Positions 35,428 to 43,605 of a stretch of DNA of 64,000 nt are shown one piece after another. Position 1 is the stretch's first letter, and the number at the start of each line of letters is the position of its first letter. The DNA is from a virus: positions 62,001 to 126,000 of IMG/VR virus record IMGVR_UViG_3300023184_008416; one strand, written 5' to 3'. The notes beneath the pieces were generated by a model. That model saw only the letters and a program-made list of their open reading frames with translations, did not search any database and was not told where the DNA came from. Made by a program: the position numbers and the translations under genes.

Positions 35428-35466
35428 GTGGCGGACAATTAAGGTTGTTCGCCACTCTCTTTTTTA
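35428..35466 (+). terminator. Rho-independent terminator after the sheath genes
   Basis: An 11-bp stem (GTGGCGGACAA with TTGTTCGCCAC, one G-U pair) with a 6-base loop is followed by TCTCTTTTTTA. Confidence 0.88.
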
Positions 35467-35492
35467 TGGTCTAAAATGATGCAGGTGATCAA

Positions 35493-35873
35493 TTGAATAA
35501 TCACAACAAGACAATTAAGATATCTGTAAGCAACCTAAGAAAATTAATTCGTGAGGTCGTAGAATCACATGCTGAGCCAGAAATAAAAACACTGGCTTCC
35601 AACCTTGAGGCAACCATTCTTGAAGCCATTGAAAACGGCGTGAGAAATATTGACGCAAAAATGATCGCAAGTCAAATACCCATGATCTCTATTCCCTCTC
35701 CACTGGGAGGAGATTACAAAGATCTTGCAACAAAAATAATTGATGCCGTCTTGTCAATGCCAGAATCGCGTGATCTTCCTCCGTCAGAAAATACATCAGA
35801 TGTCATTGACCTGATCTCTGACGTATTAATGATAGCAGACGCATCAGCTCGCAGCGATGAGCCGATAAATTAA
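35493..35873 (+). CDS. 126-residue helical protein with KLT-type N-terminal helix
   Basis: It starts at TTG with a GCAGGTG-type site upstream. The first 14 bases of the gene match those of the gene at 41029. After a short leader the product has IKISVSNLRKLIREVVESHA, related to the N-terminal helices at 5417 and 5895. The rest is acidic and helical. Its 3' end overlaps the convergent minus-strand nuclease gene by 30 bases, suggesting that element inserted right against it. Function unknown. Confidence 0.6.
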   Translation: MNNHNKTIKISVSNLRKLIREVVESHAEPEIKTLASNLEATILEAIENGVRNIDAKMIASQIPMISIPSPLGGDYKDLATKIIDAVLSMPESRDLPPSENTSDVIDLISDVLMIADASARSDEPIN

Positions 35874-37517
35874 GTTAGAACATCCCCAGATCTTGACCAC
35901 CCCCATCTCTGCAGCAACCTCAGCCTCTGTCATCCCCCTGTTTGGGTCGGCTTTAAACTTAAATCGATTGAAGCGATTGTCAAAATCAGTCCACCAAAAT
36001 CGGGGCGTCGTCTCCCCAATTTTCTGAAATCCCGAAGATTCATAACCCACACCTGTTCCAATCCGCCTATCGACATAAGTCATCAATCCTGCCTTCGAAT
36101 TTGCTTTTACAAATTGCATGGCAACTTTGGTCAATTTCCTTAACCCCCCTCTCACGTGAGTGTTAACCCTGGTACAAAATCGGGCAACCTCATAATAATC
36201 TTCATGTGTCTTGTGAAAGGGCTTCCTGATGCTTAACGCACAAACCAACTCTTTTTCAAGATATAAACCCCAAGCAACTATCGAGGCTGTATCTCCATCG
36301 ACATGATTTGCATTAAAAAATTTTCTACGTGATTCTACGTCTAATTTTCCCACCCTTAACTGCCGCGCACCGTACTTATTAGGGGTCATTTTTAAACGGT
36401 GTAAAATCATGCTCTTGACAATGTCGGACTTGTCTCTCCAATCATCTTCAAAAACATGCATTAACTGAATCCCAACTTCTCCCGCCATCTTCAACTTGTT
36501 TTCATGGTAGGCTGAAGACTTGTGCAGATCAGAGTGCCAGTACAATCCATTATATTCGATCGCAAAGTTGTGATCAGGTACCAACACGTCCAACTCAACT
36601 CCCTTAAGAACAGACCGATCATTTCTTTTTAACGTCACTCCCAAAGAAACTATGTAGTCAGCGATTTCCTGCTGTGCGGCAGATCCTGTGGGCTGGCATA
36701 CGTAACACCGACCACGTTGCAATCTCCTAAGCGAATCGTGAAATTCAGAACCACAAACATCACACCTCACCTTGATAACAGGCGAAGCATCATTAATGTA
36801 ATGCTCTGTCCCCCCAATCACCCTTAGGTTTGATCCGATCTCTATCCTACTCTTGATTTCATCGACCTTCAACCTCTTGATCTGATCCAATCTCTTCCTA
36901 AGAGATTCTTTCTTCAGTGACAACGAAACCTTGGTCGCCATGTTCCGAATCCTGACATCAGTATCCTTGTTTAATCCTACAGACCAAGGCACCCGAGAGC
37001 CGGTAGAAAATTCTTCTTTCAATTTATTTGATAACCCCAACAACCTGTCATCTGTATATTTCGTGTGTCCCCTGGACCATGCAACCCTGTCGCCAGATTT
37101 GAACTGTTGCGACACGGTCAAAGATCTCTTCTGGGAAGCTTTCATCAGTCTGTCGTCTGTCTGCTTCGACAACCCCTTGGCCCAATTAACAACAATCCCC
37201 GTTTCCAAAGACTCTTTCAAAGTATTGTTTCGCTTCTCAACTACTCGTTGAGCCTCACCAGAATCGAGATAACTGTAAATGCTGGCGTTGTGACCGATGA
37301 TGAAGTCAGAATAACCCACCTTCCACCCCACCCACCGTGGAATCTGTCCACACCCACACCTACACAGTCTGCACCCATTGATTTGAATCCACGCACTCTC
37401 AACTGTAATCTGATGTACCTCCCCAAGATGTACCTCAAACGACGTCAATCTTTTGGATTCAAAGTCACAAAAAGGACACCTAACAGGCTCTAACACCCTT
37501 CCTTTAATCGCACCCAT
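35844..37517 (-). CDS. Homing endonuclease: C2H2 finger, triplicated W-x-x-G motif, Vsr-like nuclease, GNAT-like domain
   Basis: The 557-residue product starts with a finger (CPFCDFESKRLTSFEVHLGE ending VH) and a second Cys cluster (CRLCRCGCGQ). Three tandem copies of a unit with W-x-(K/R/V)-G-(L/H)-x-K-x-T-D-x-R-(L/I) follow (about residues 110-205). Next come a zinc ribbon (CDVC, CYVC) and the Vsr-like core (ELDVLVPDHNFAIEYNGLYW, MHVFEDDWRDK). A GNAT-like domain ends the protein (VARFCTRVNTHVRGGLRKL, GVGYESSGF). The downstream half matches the gene at 11702. It is on the opposite strand to the sheath and tube genes it separates. A mobile function is inferred. Confidence 0.82.
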   Translation of the reverse strand: MGAIKGRVLEPVRCPFCDFESKRLTSFEVHLGEVHQITVESAWIQINGCRLCRCGCGQIPRWVGWKVGYSDFIIGHNASIYSYLDSGEAQRVVEKRNNTLKESLETGIVVNWAKGLSKQTDDRLMKASQKRSLTVSQQFKSGDRVAWSRGHTKYTDDRLLGLSNKLKEEFSTGSRVPWSVGLNKDTDVRIRNMATKVSLSLKKESLRKRLDQIKRLKVDEIKSRIEIGSNLRVIGGTEHYINDASPVIKVRCDVCGSEFHDSLRRLQRGRCYVCQPTGSAAQQEIADYIVSLGVTLKRNDRSVLKGVELDVLVPDHNFAIEYNGLYWHSDLHKSSAYHENKLKMAGEVGIQLMHVFEDDWRDKSDIVKSMILHRLKMTPNKYGARQLRVGKLDVESRRKFFNANHVDGDTASIVAWGLYLEKELVCALSIRKPFHKTHEDYYEVARFCTRVNTHVRGGLRKLTKVAMQFVKANSKAGLMTYVDRRIGTGVGYESSGFQKIGETTPRFWWTDFDNRFNRFKFKADPNRGMTEAEVAAEMGVVKIWGCSNLIYRLIAAS

Positions 37518-37589
37518 CAATACTAATGTAATCCCCTTACCTCAAATTGTATCCAATTTTTGGTTTACAGGTTGCTCAATTTTCTCATG

Positions 37590-37600
37590 TGATATTTAAG
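37590..37600 (+). promoter_or_regulatory. Candidate late promoter motif before the tube gene
   Basis: TGATATTTAAG lies 23 bases before the tube start codon. It differs by one base from the GATACTTAAG motif seen before the tape-measure gene. The upstream gene is on the other strand, so the tube gene needs its own promoter here. Confidence 0.45.
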
Positions 37601-37623
37601 ACTGACCCCAAGGAGGTTTTACC

Positions 37624-38115
37624 ATGGCCGCAGAGACACTTGACGTATCATCAATGATTCCCAATAAATTCGAGCCAAAACGCAAGAATCGGTGGGTACT
37701 TATGATTGAAGGCATCGACGCCTACATCATCAAGACCGCCGCCCGCCCAACTTTCACGACAGACGAAATCGAAATCCCATTCATCAACTCCCGCCGCTAC
37801 GTGGCAGGCCTCACCAAGTTCGAGACCATGAGCGTCACCCTCCACGACCCCATCGCCCCATCCGGCGCACAACAAATCATGGAATGGATCCGCCTCCACT
37901 ACGAATCGGTCTCCGGCCGCGCAGGCTACGCTGACTTCTACAAACGCGACATCCAACTCAAACTCCTCGACCCAGTCGGCACAGTCATCGAACTCTGGGA
38001 CATCAAAGGCGCCTTCATCACCTCCGCCAACTTCGGCGAACTCGGCTACGACGGCGCAGACGCACAGGAAATCCAACTCACACTTCGTTTCGACAATTGC
38101 GTTCTGCAATTTTGA
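37624..38115 (+). CDS. 19: Tail tube protein (T4 gp19-like)
   Basis: Tube subunits form the inner tail channel. The product is 163 residues, exactly the length of T4 gp19. It shares the pattern of that family: NRWVLMIEGIDAYIIKTAAR, then FINSRRYVAGLTKFETMSVT, and an end of GELGYDGADAQEIQLTLRFD. A consensus AAGGAGG site precedes ATG. Codon use is strongly C-ending, as in the capsid gene, consistent with very high expression. It stands alone between two nuclease genes, one on each side. Confidence 0.92.
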   Translation: MAAETLDVSSMIPNKFEPKRKNRWVLMIEGIDAYIIKTAARPTFTTDEIEIPFINSRRYVAGLTKFETMSVTLHDPIAPSGAQQIMEWIRLHYESVSGRAGYADFYKRDIQLKLLDPVGTVIELWDIKGAFITSANFGELGYDGADAQEIQLTLRFDNCVLQF

Positions 38116-38182
38116 CATCAATATTCGACAACTGCACAATTGTCGATTGTACAAGTCATTGGGTCTGTGGTACTTTTTAACC

Positions 38183-38974
38183 ATGGACCCAAAGATTTTT
38201 GTGTGCCCTGAGTGTAAAGGGTATGAGGCGACAAAGTTAGATTCATTGCGTATTCATTATCAAAAGAAACACGGCTTACCTGCCCGTAAACTCTATGCAG
38301 ACTTGTTTTTGCAAGGAGGCAAGGAACCACTGTGTGCTTGTGGTTGTGGTGAGCCGACCCGATTTTTGACCTTACAAAAGGGTTTTTCTAAGTATCTTCT
38401 GGGACATGCATCCCGTGTTACCAATAATTGGGGTCACAATAAAATGGCGCAGGAGAAGAGCCTAAAGAAGCGCCGCGATGAAGGGTTGTGGAGTCGGAAC
38501 CCGTGGAACAAAGGTAAGACAAAAGAAAGTGATCCAGAGTTTGCTGAAATTGCAGAGAAAGCCTATGCTTCTCAAGCAGAAAAATCTCGTAAATCAAAAA
38601 TGATGAAAGAACAATGGTCAGACGGGACGATAATTCCTTTGTCTGGTTCTGCACACCCTCAGTGGAGAGGGGGTACATCTGCGTTGCAACCTTTGGTTCG
38701 TTCTCATTTACACACCAGATGGACTTATCCTAAGTTAAGAGAGAGTGGGTTTAAGTGTGTTCAATGTGGTTTGACAAGCGATCTTGAGGTCCATCACAAT
38801 GGAGAGAGGTTTGCTTCAATACTTCATCGGGCGATTGAGACCCTTGGCGAGCCTGGAGAAGATTTTCACAAGAAGTTTATCATTGCCGAGTGGGTCGCCG
38901 ATTACCATGTCGAGCACGAGGTTCCGGGAGTTGTCCTGTGTCAGTCGTGTCACGATATTGAGCATGTCCAGTAA
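38183..38974 (+). CDS. Free-standing HNH endonuclease with N-terminal C2H2 finger
   Basis: The ATG start gives 263 residues. The N-terminus is a finger (C8, C11, H25, H30) followed by a Cys-rich LCACGCGEPTRFLTL. A motif NPWNKGKTKESDPEF, related to those of the Vsr-like nucleases here, comes next. The C-terminal HNH domain shows FKCVQCGLTSDLEVHHNGER and, after an insertion, VVLCQSCHDIEH. It lies directly after the tube gene, with the Vsr-like nuclease on the other side. A homing role is inferred. Confidence 0.85.
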   Translation: MDPKIFVCPECKGYEATKLDSLRIHYQKKHGLPARKLYADLFLQGGKEPLCACGCGEPTRFLTLQKGFSKYLLGHASRVTNNWGHNKMAQEKSLKKRRDEGLWSRNPWNKGKTKESDPEFAEIAEKAYASQAEKSRKSKMMKEQWSDGTIIPLSGSAHPQWRGGTSALQPLVRSHLHTRWTYPKLRESGFKCVQCGLTSDLEVHHNGERFASILHRAIETLGEPGEDFHKKFIIAEWVADYHVEHEVPGVVLCQSCHDIEHVQ

Positions 38975-39021
38975 TTGGTATAATATTCCGCTCAGCAGCA
39001 AATTTGGGCCGCGTAGGATAT

Positions 39022-39033
39022 ATATACTTAAAC
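39022..39033 (+). promoter_or_regulatory. Candidate late promoter motif (TATATACTTAAA)
   Basis: A copy of the recurrent ATACTTAA motif lies 38 bases before the start at 39072 and upstream of its GGAGAAG ribosome-binding site. Confidence 0.4.
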
Positions 39034-39071
39034 ACGACCGGCAGATTTTTGGAGAAGAGTGAGATTTTGAC

Positions 39072-41006
39072 ATGAGAAATGATACCTTTTTGTTTGAGTC
39101 CAACGTTGATGATTGTGAGCTCATGACCGAGGCTGGCATTTGGCAATGGGCGAAACACAAGCTTGGAAAGCTTGGTTCTCTCGAGAAAGGTGGTAGCATT
39201 TTTGGTTCAGGTGAAAAGGCTGAGAAAGCGAAGGAGCAATTTGCTGATCAGTTTGAGATCGAGACCAGTAAGATTGGTAATAACATTAATAGCATCATGA
39301 AGGAGAAACTCGCTGAGGCCGATCCTGATCAGGACAAGTCTAATTCCAGGGAGTTCCCTAACGGTCCTGATGGCGAGGCTTTTAAGGCGATGTTGCCTGC
39401 CGCGTTTGAGGCTGTCAACGAATATATTGACGGTCTTGAGGCGGGTGGTGAGAAGCTCGTCGCCCTGGAGGCGTTGCAGAGGTGGATCAAGTATTACATG
39501 GACTATTCTCTCTCTGATGTCTACAAACATTTTGAGTCAATGAGCAGGCGCGATGATGTCATTTTGGAACATAATCTGCTGGTGAAGGAACATGCTAAGT
39601 GGGTTCAATCTCTTCTCAACGAAGATGAAGACTTGCTTGCTGGCAAGTCTGAGACGTGGAAGGGACTCAACAGCAACATGTTACCTGGGATCTTAAGCGG
39701 GCTTGCTGCCGTCACCGGAATTGTTGCCCTCGCTGCAAAGATAGCGATTGCTGAGGCTGGGAAACAGGGTGTAGAGATTGTAAAAGAGGTTGTGTCAGGC
39801 GGTGATGTGAGTTGGGTCAATGGCAGTCCCTTGAAGTACGTGGTTCAGTCAGGTGATGGATTTGATAGGATCACCTTGGGTTTTATGAAGGCAGGTCACT
39901 TTGCAACTCCTCAGGAGTTGTTCAAGGCTTGTGGGGCTGGTGATGAGCACGCTGGAATTCTTGCTTTTGCAAAAGATCTTGGCATGAAAAGCCCAGAAAA
40001 AGTTGCCCAATACGTTGAGGGTCAGATGAAGGCCGGTAGTATTGATCCTCTCAATTGGGGAGGACCAGGAACGGGTGGTGGATTAGGAGATCCAACGGGT
40101 ACGACCGCAAAGTCGTTCATGGCTGCGAATAAACACCCAAAGGACTTGTTGACAATAGGTGCTTTTAAAGCGGTGTTGATTCCAATTGTCAAGTCGACAG
40201 TTAAACTTGGAGTTGCAGGCGGAGCGTCAGCTGCTTTGGTGGCAGCTGCTCCTGCACTTGCCGGAGTCGCAGCTTTTGCAGCTCCTGCGTCATTGGTTTT
40301 GGGTTTAGGTGCCATGGCGATTAAAGCGTTAAGGAGCAAAGGTAAAAAGTCCAGTCGGGCATCACAATTACAGGCTTTATTTGATGCGTTGGATGAGAAG
40401 CTTCGTGATTTGAAAAAGAAGATAGGAATGGGTGAGAAAGAAGAAAAAGCGATAAAGACCGTGCCTACACCTCCACCTGCCCCTCCGCCCGAGCCTGAGA
40501 CGAAACCTGGTAGTGAAGAAGGAGAAGTTAACTTCTTACCTGATGAGGACGTCGTGAGCGTTGAAGACACGCCTCTGTCACAAATTAGGGCAGACATGAA
40601 AAATAAGAAGCTTAACGCCCGTCTCTTTGACGCGATTATCAAGGCGTTTGATTCCAAGGGACTGGTACGTAACGTCGCCATGAATGAGGCGATTAAATCA
40701 CGTGATCTTAACGTTGATGCCGCTATTAATGTTATTGCTGATGATCCTGGGGTTAGAAAATTACTCGGAGCGATGTTGAGGGTTGTTCCACCAAAACGCC
40801 TCAGCAGTGACAAGATAATCAATAATAAGTCTGTTAGACGGATTGTCGCCATCCTGGTGAAGCACGACTTTATCGTCGCAGGTGGGGGCAAAAACAAAAA
40901 ACCAGAGTCCAAACTTAAGAAAAAAGTTACCGCAGAATCCTTCAGCGGTAATGATGATTCTGTTGTGTTGGTTGAGAGATGGCAAAAGATTGCTGGTTTA
41001 ATTTGA
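39072..41006 (+). CDS. Large helical virion-associated protein with hydrophobic segments and C-terminal RWQKIAGL tag
   Basis: The 644-residue product is helical. It has two hydrophobic Ala/Gly-rich segments (about residues 203-225 and 375-420) that could cross a membrane, a Pro-rich linker (about 472-490) and a basic C-terminal domain. Its last residues, VLVERWQKIAGLI, nearly match the end of the next gene and resemble the scaffold C-terminus. Such a protein could be packaged and injected, or be tail-associated. Neither is shown. No family is recognised. Confidence 0.65.
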   Translation: MRNDTFLFESNVDDCELMTEAGIWQWAKHKLGKLGSLEKGGSIFGSGEKAEKAKEQFADQFEIETSKIGNNINSIMKEKLAEADPDQDKSNSREFPNGPDGEAFKAMLPAAFEAVNEYIDGLEAGGEKLVALEALQRWIKYYMDYSLSDVYKHFESMSRRDDVILEHNLLVKEHAKWVQSLLNEDEDLLAGKSETWKGLNSNMLPGILSGLAAVTGIVALAAKIAIAEAGKQGVEIVKEVVSGGDVSWVNGSPLKYVVQSGDGFDRITLGFMKAGHFATPQELFKACGAGDEHAGILAFAKDLGMKSPEKVAQYVEGQMKAGSIDPLNWGGPGTGGGLGDPTGTTAKSFMAANKHPKDLLTIGAFKAVLIPIVKSTVKLGVAGGASAALVAAAPALAGVAAFAAPASLVLGLGAMAIKALRSKGKKSSRASQLQALFDALDEKLRDLKKKIGMGEKEEKAIKTVPTPPPAPPPEPETKPGSEEGEVNFLPDEDVVSVEDTPLSQIRADMKNKKLNARLFDAIIKAFDSKGLVRNVAMNEAIKSRDLNVDAAINVIADDPGVRKLLGAMLRVVPPKRLSSDKIINNKSVRRIVAILVKHDFIVAGGGKNKKPESKLKKKVTAESFSGNDDSVVLVERWQKIAGLI

Positions 41007-41028
41007 TTTTAAGAAGAGTGGAGTCATC

Positions 41029-42273
41029 TTGAATAATCACAATTTCCAGTACAAAGCATACCAAGGCCTGCTCGAGGGCAAGATCACACGGTTAGAGTAC
41101 GACACGCTCGTCGAGAAAGTTGGGTTTCTCAGCAGAGTTGGTTCAACCTTGAAGGGATTGCTCTCGGGCGGCAAGGAATTTAAGAAGGGATATGATGACA
41201 AGAAGTACAAAGATCTCCTTGGTAAGGCGCAGGCTGACCTCAAAGACACTGTTACGCAGATACGAAAGTTTGCAGAAAAGGTCGGTGTCGAAGACGTAGA
41301 GGATTTGATTCAGCAGTCTGTTGCAGGTATTTTAGGTGCCGCGAACGTGCAACCTGCCGCAGTTGCTCGAGCTATCACTCCTGCCGCTGCGGGTGCTTCC
41401 GGTGGTGGTGACGGAGGTGGGGGAGCTACAACGAGAGGTACAGTCGCAGTTGATAATCCGGATGCAGCAGTTGACAAAGGTGCATCTGTGACCAAACCAG
41501 AACAGGCAGCTGCGAGTCTTGCTGTCGCTCAAGGAGCAGATGAAAAGAAGGTTGATGCAGCGGCTAAGAACCCCCAAAAGGTTTTGGATGACTTTGCAAA
41601 ATACGTTTCCGGCAAGTCAAAAGTTGATATTGACGTTACGTCAAAAATTTTGAATCTTTTGTTGAAGAACGGGATGTTGAAATCAAACGTTAGTATCACT
41701 TCTGAATCTTTAAGAGCTTCAACACAGAGTCTTATTCTAGAACAGAACGGGGTTGTTTTGGGAGAAATCTCACACAGTGACGTCAGGAGAATGTTGAACC
41801 TGTTGAATGAGGCAAGTAAAAAAAAGCCCGCCGCTTCCGCAACACCCAAGACCGCAACACCCACGACCGTAGCTACCACGACGGCTGTGAAGGCTCCCAC
41901 GGCCGGCAAGGGCCGCAGCAGTGGAAAAATGACCGCGCCGCCGCCGAAGGCCGCGAAGCCTGCGCCGCCGCCGAAAGCCGCGAAGCCTGCGCCGCCGCCG
42001 AAAGCCGCGAAGCCTGCGCCGCGCGCCGAACCGAAGAGCGCGCCGCCGCCGAAGGCAAAGCCAGCTGAATCCTCAAGTAAGCAGGTAAATGTTCCAGAGA
42101 ATCTTAAGACAATTGTTAATAAGCTCGAAGGACAATTGAAAGAAAAAGGAGTTAATAAGACCAATTTGGTAGCAACTCTTAAGGTGATTGATGATTATTT
42201 TCTTGTGAAGGAAGGAAGAGTTACTCAAGAGGTTTTAGTAGAACGTTGGCAGCGACTTGCTGGTATTCTTTGA
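41029..42273 (+). CDS. Helical protein with Pro-Ala-Lys repeat linker and C-terminal RWQRLAGI tag
   Basis: The gene starts at TTG after GTGGAG. The 414-residue product has an N-terminal helical domain (about 1-95), an Ala/Gly linker, a second helical domain (about 145-265), a Pro/Ala/Lys-rich linker encoded by 27-base repeats, and a short C-terminal domain ending VLVERWQRLAGIL. The ending and position pair it with the preceding gene. A terminator follows. Function unknown; an internal virion role is possible. Confidence 0.65.
   Translation: MNNHNFQYKAYQGLLEGKITRLEYDTLVEKVGFLSRVGSTLKGLLSGGKEFKKGYDDKKYKDLLGKAQADLKDTVTQIRKFAEKVGVEDVEDLIQQSVAGILGAANVQPAAVARAITPAAAGASGGGDGGGGATTRGTVAVDNPDAAVDKGASVTKPEQAAASLAVAQGADEKKVDAAAKNPQKVLDDFAKYVSGKSKVDIDVTSKILNLLLKNGMLKSNVSITSESLRASTQSLILEQNGVVLGEISHSDVRRMLNLLNEASKKKPAASATPKTATPTTVATTTAVKAPTAGKGRSSGKMTAPPPKAAKPAPPPKAAKPAPPPKAAKPAPRAEPKSAPPPKAKPAESSSKQVNVPENLKTIVNKLEGQLKEKGVNKTNLVATLKVIDDYFLVKEGRVTQEVLVERWQRLAGIL
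41935..42057 (+). repeat. 27-base tandem repeat encoding APPPKAAKP
   Basis: Three near-identical 27-base units run from 41935 to 42015 and then decay into related codons. The tract is much more GC-rich than its surroundings and is likely prone to unit gain or loss. It encodes an extended Pro/Ala/Lys linker. Confidence 0.9.
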
Positions 42274-42303
42274 TTCCTTGTTTTTGTTCTCCTGTGATTG
42301 TGA

Positions 42304-42340
42304 GTGCAGTGATCTTTTGGGTCACTGCGTTTTTATTTTA
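42304..42340 (+). terminator. Rho-independent terminator
   Basis: A 7-bp stem (GCAGTGA with TCACTGC) with a 9-base loop is followed by GTTTTTATTTT. It lies 31 bases after the stop of the tagged protein gene. Confidence 0.8.
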
Positions 42341-42370
42341 AAAAAAGGTTGTTAAATGTGAGGTAAGGTA

Positions 42371-42400
42371 TTTACTTCTGTTGTCGCAGGACCGTATAAT
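42371..42400 (+). promoter_or_regulatory. Sigma70-like promoter before the gp26-like gene
   Basis: TTTACT and a perfect TATAAT are separated by 18 bases, directly after a terminator. The gp26-like ATG follows 21 bases later with an ACAGGAGAA site. Confidence 0.45.
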
Positions 42401-42421
42401 TGACGCAGCAACAGGAGAATT

Positions 42422-43285
42422 ATGTCAGAAGAAAGAGAACAACGTAACGCAGTGTTTACCAATGTTGGTGTTGATCCACGCATTCCAACAACAACAGCAG
42501 CTGATCGAGCGCGGGCTGATTTTGGTCTTGATATTCCGGTTGAAGTCGTGCCGCTTCCTTCGATGGGTAGAGTGTATCCTGCCAATTCTTCTCTTCACGG
42601 GAGAGAGACAGTTGACATTCGAGCCATGACGGCGCGTGAAGAAGACATTTTGACAAGTCGAGCCCTGTTGAAAAAGGGAACTGTTATTACAGAGCTTATT
42701 AAGTCTTGCCTCACTGACAAGTCAATTAATACCAGTGAGCTTCTTGTTGGTGATCGAAATGCTCTGATGGTGGCAGTTAGAATCACGGGTTATGGTGCTG
42801 AGTATGAGGTTGAAGTTGATTGCACCGAGTGTGGATCCAAGACGCCTCACGTATTTAACCTTGGTGAGCTTCCGATTCGCAGGTTAGAGATTAATCCCGT
42901 TGAAGAAGGAATGAATCTTTTTGAGACTGTTTTGCCTGTGTGTAAAAAGACAGTTAGATTTAAGTTTTTGACGGGTCGCGATGAGGAAGAGATCAGTGCA
43001 ACTTCAGAGAAGCAAAAGAAGTTAGCGTTGGGAACCGACACTGCTGTGACAACCAATTTGATGTATGCGATTGTTGCTGTGGATGGTGTCACTGATCGTG
43101 CAAAGTTGGCTAACTTTGTTAAGATGATGCCTGCACGTGATTCTCTTGCATTGCGTAATTTTATTCGTGACAATGAGCCTGGAATTATCTTGAAGCAGGA
43201 GGCAGCCTGCGAAAGTTGCGGACATACGGAGGACCTAGACATGCCACTAGGTGTGTCCTTTCTTTGGCCTTCCGTCAGACGCTAA
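42422..43285 (+). CDS. 26: gp26-like baseplate/tail assembly chaperone with paired CxxC motifs
   Basis: The 287-residue product matches the T4 gp26-type family (T4_baseplate): PVEVVPLPSMGRVYPANSSL, an INTSELLVGDRNALMVAVRI segment, then CTECGSKTPHVFNLGELPI and CESCGHTEDLDMPL, ending in SFLWPSVRR. The two CxxC pairs probably bind one zinc. It lies just before an overlapping frame and the tape-measure gene, the normal place of a tail assembly chaperone. Family identity is fairly sure; chaperone action is inferred from context. Confidence 0.8.
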   Translation: MSEEREQRNAVFTNVGVDPRIPTTTAADRARADFGLDIPVEVVPLPSMGRVYPANSSLHGRETVDIRAMTAREEDILTSRALLKKGTVITELIKSCLTDKSINTSELLVGDRNALMVAVRITGYGAEYEVEVDCTECGSKTPHVFNLGELPIRRLEINPVEEGMNLFETVLPVCKKTVRFKFLTGRDEEEISATSEKQKKLALGTDTAVTTNLMYAIVAVDGVTDRAKLANFVKMMPARDSLALRNFIRDNEPGIILKQEAACESCGHTEDLDMPLGVSFLWPSVRR

Positions 43286-43535
43286 AACGTTATTGATACT
43301 TGAACCCGCCTTTCTGCTCATGTATTACGGCGGGTTCACGTATGCTGAAACGTACATGATGCCGATCTCATACAAGAGATGGTTTTTGGAGCGTATTTCT
43401 AAAGAGTTGAAGTCAGGTTCTGAATCTGGAGAAAATGCGCCTTCAAGAGCAGCTCATGCTGACACAGCAGAAATGAGAGCGATGCAGGGCCGTGTTAGAT
43501 CTCAAGTTCCTTCAAGAATGAGACGATTCACGTGA
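43251..43535 (+). CDS. Overlapping second frame of the tail assembly chaperone (gp51-like by position)
   Basis: This frame overlaps the end of the gp26-like gene by 35 bases and continues for 94 codons up to the tape measure. Its conserved-looking part is LLMYYGGFTYAETYMMPISY followed by KRWFLERISKEL, typical of the second chaperone part in contractile phages. No good ribosome-binding site lies at a suitable distance from the GTG at 43251. A +1 shift within the overlap (sequence TCC TTT CTT TGG) would join it to the upstream protein. Independent initiation at ATG 43320 is the alternative. Confidence 0.65.
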   Translation: MCPFFGLPSDAKTLLILEPAFLLMYYGGFTYAETYMMPISYKRWFLERISKELKSGSESGENAPSRAAHADTAEMRAMQGRVRSQVPSRMRRFT

Positions 43536-43562
43536 TTGTCGTGTGGTCGTTCTTGAAATCTG

Positions 43563-43574
43563 TTGATACTTAAG
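43563..43574 (+). promoter_or_regulatory. Candidate late promoter motif before the tape-measure gene
   Basis: TTGATACTTAAG lies 31 bases before the GTG start of the tape-measure gene and upstream of its TGAGGAA ribosome-binding site. Confidence 0.4.
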
Positions 43575-43605
43575 TCCATGTTTTGTTTGGTAATCATGAG
43601 GAATT

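Noticed and set aside
40022-40912. Minus-strand open frame opposite the tagged protein gene (296 codons)
   Set aside because: Fully antisense to a supported gene, with no translation signals; the Pro/Ser/Ala-rich product mirrors the sense codons.
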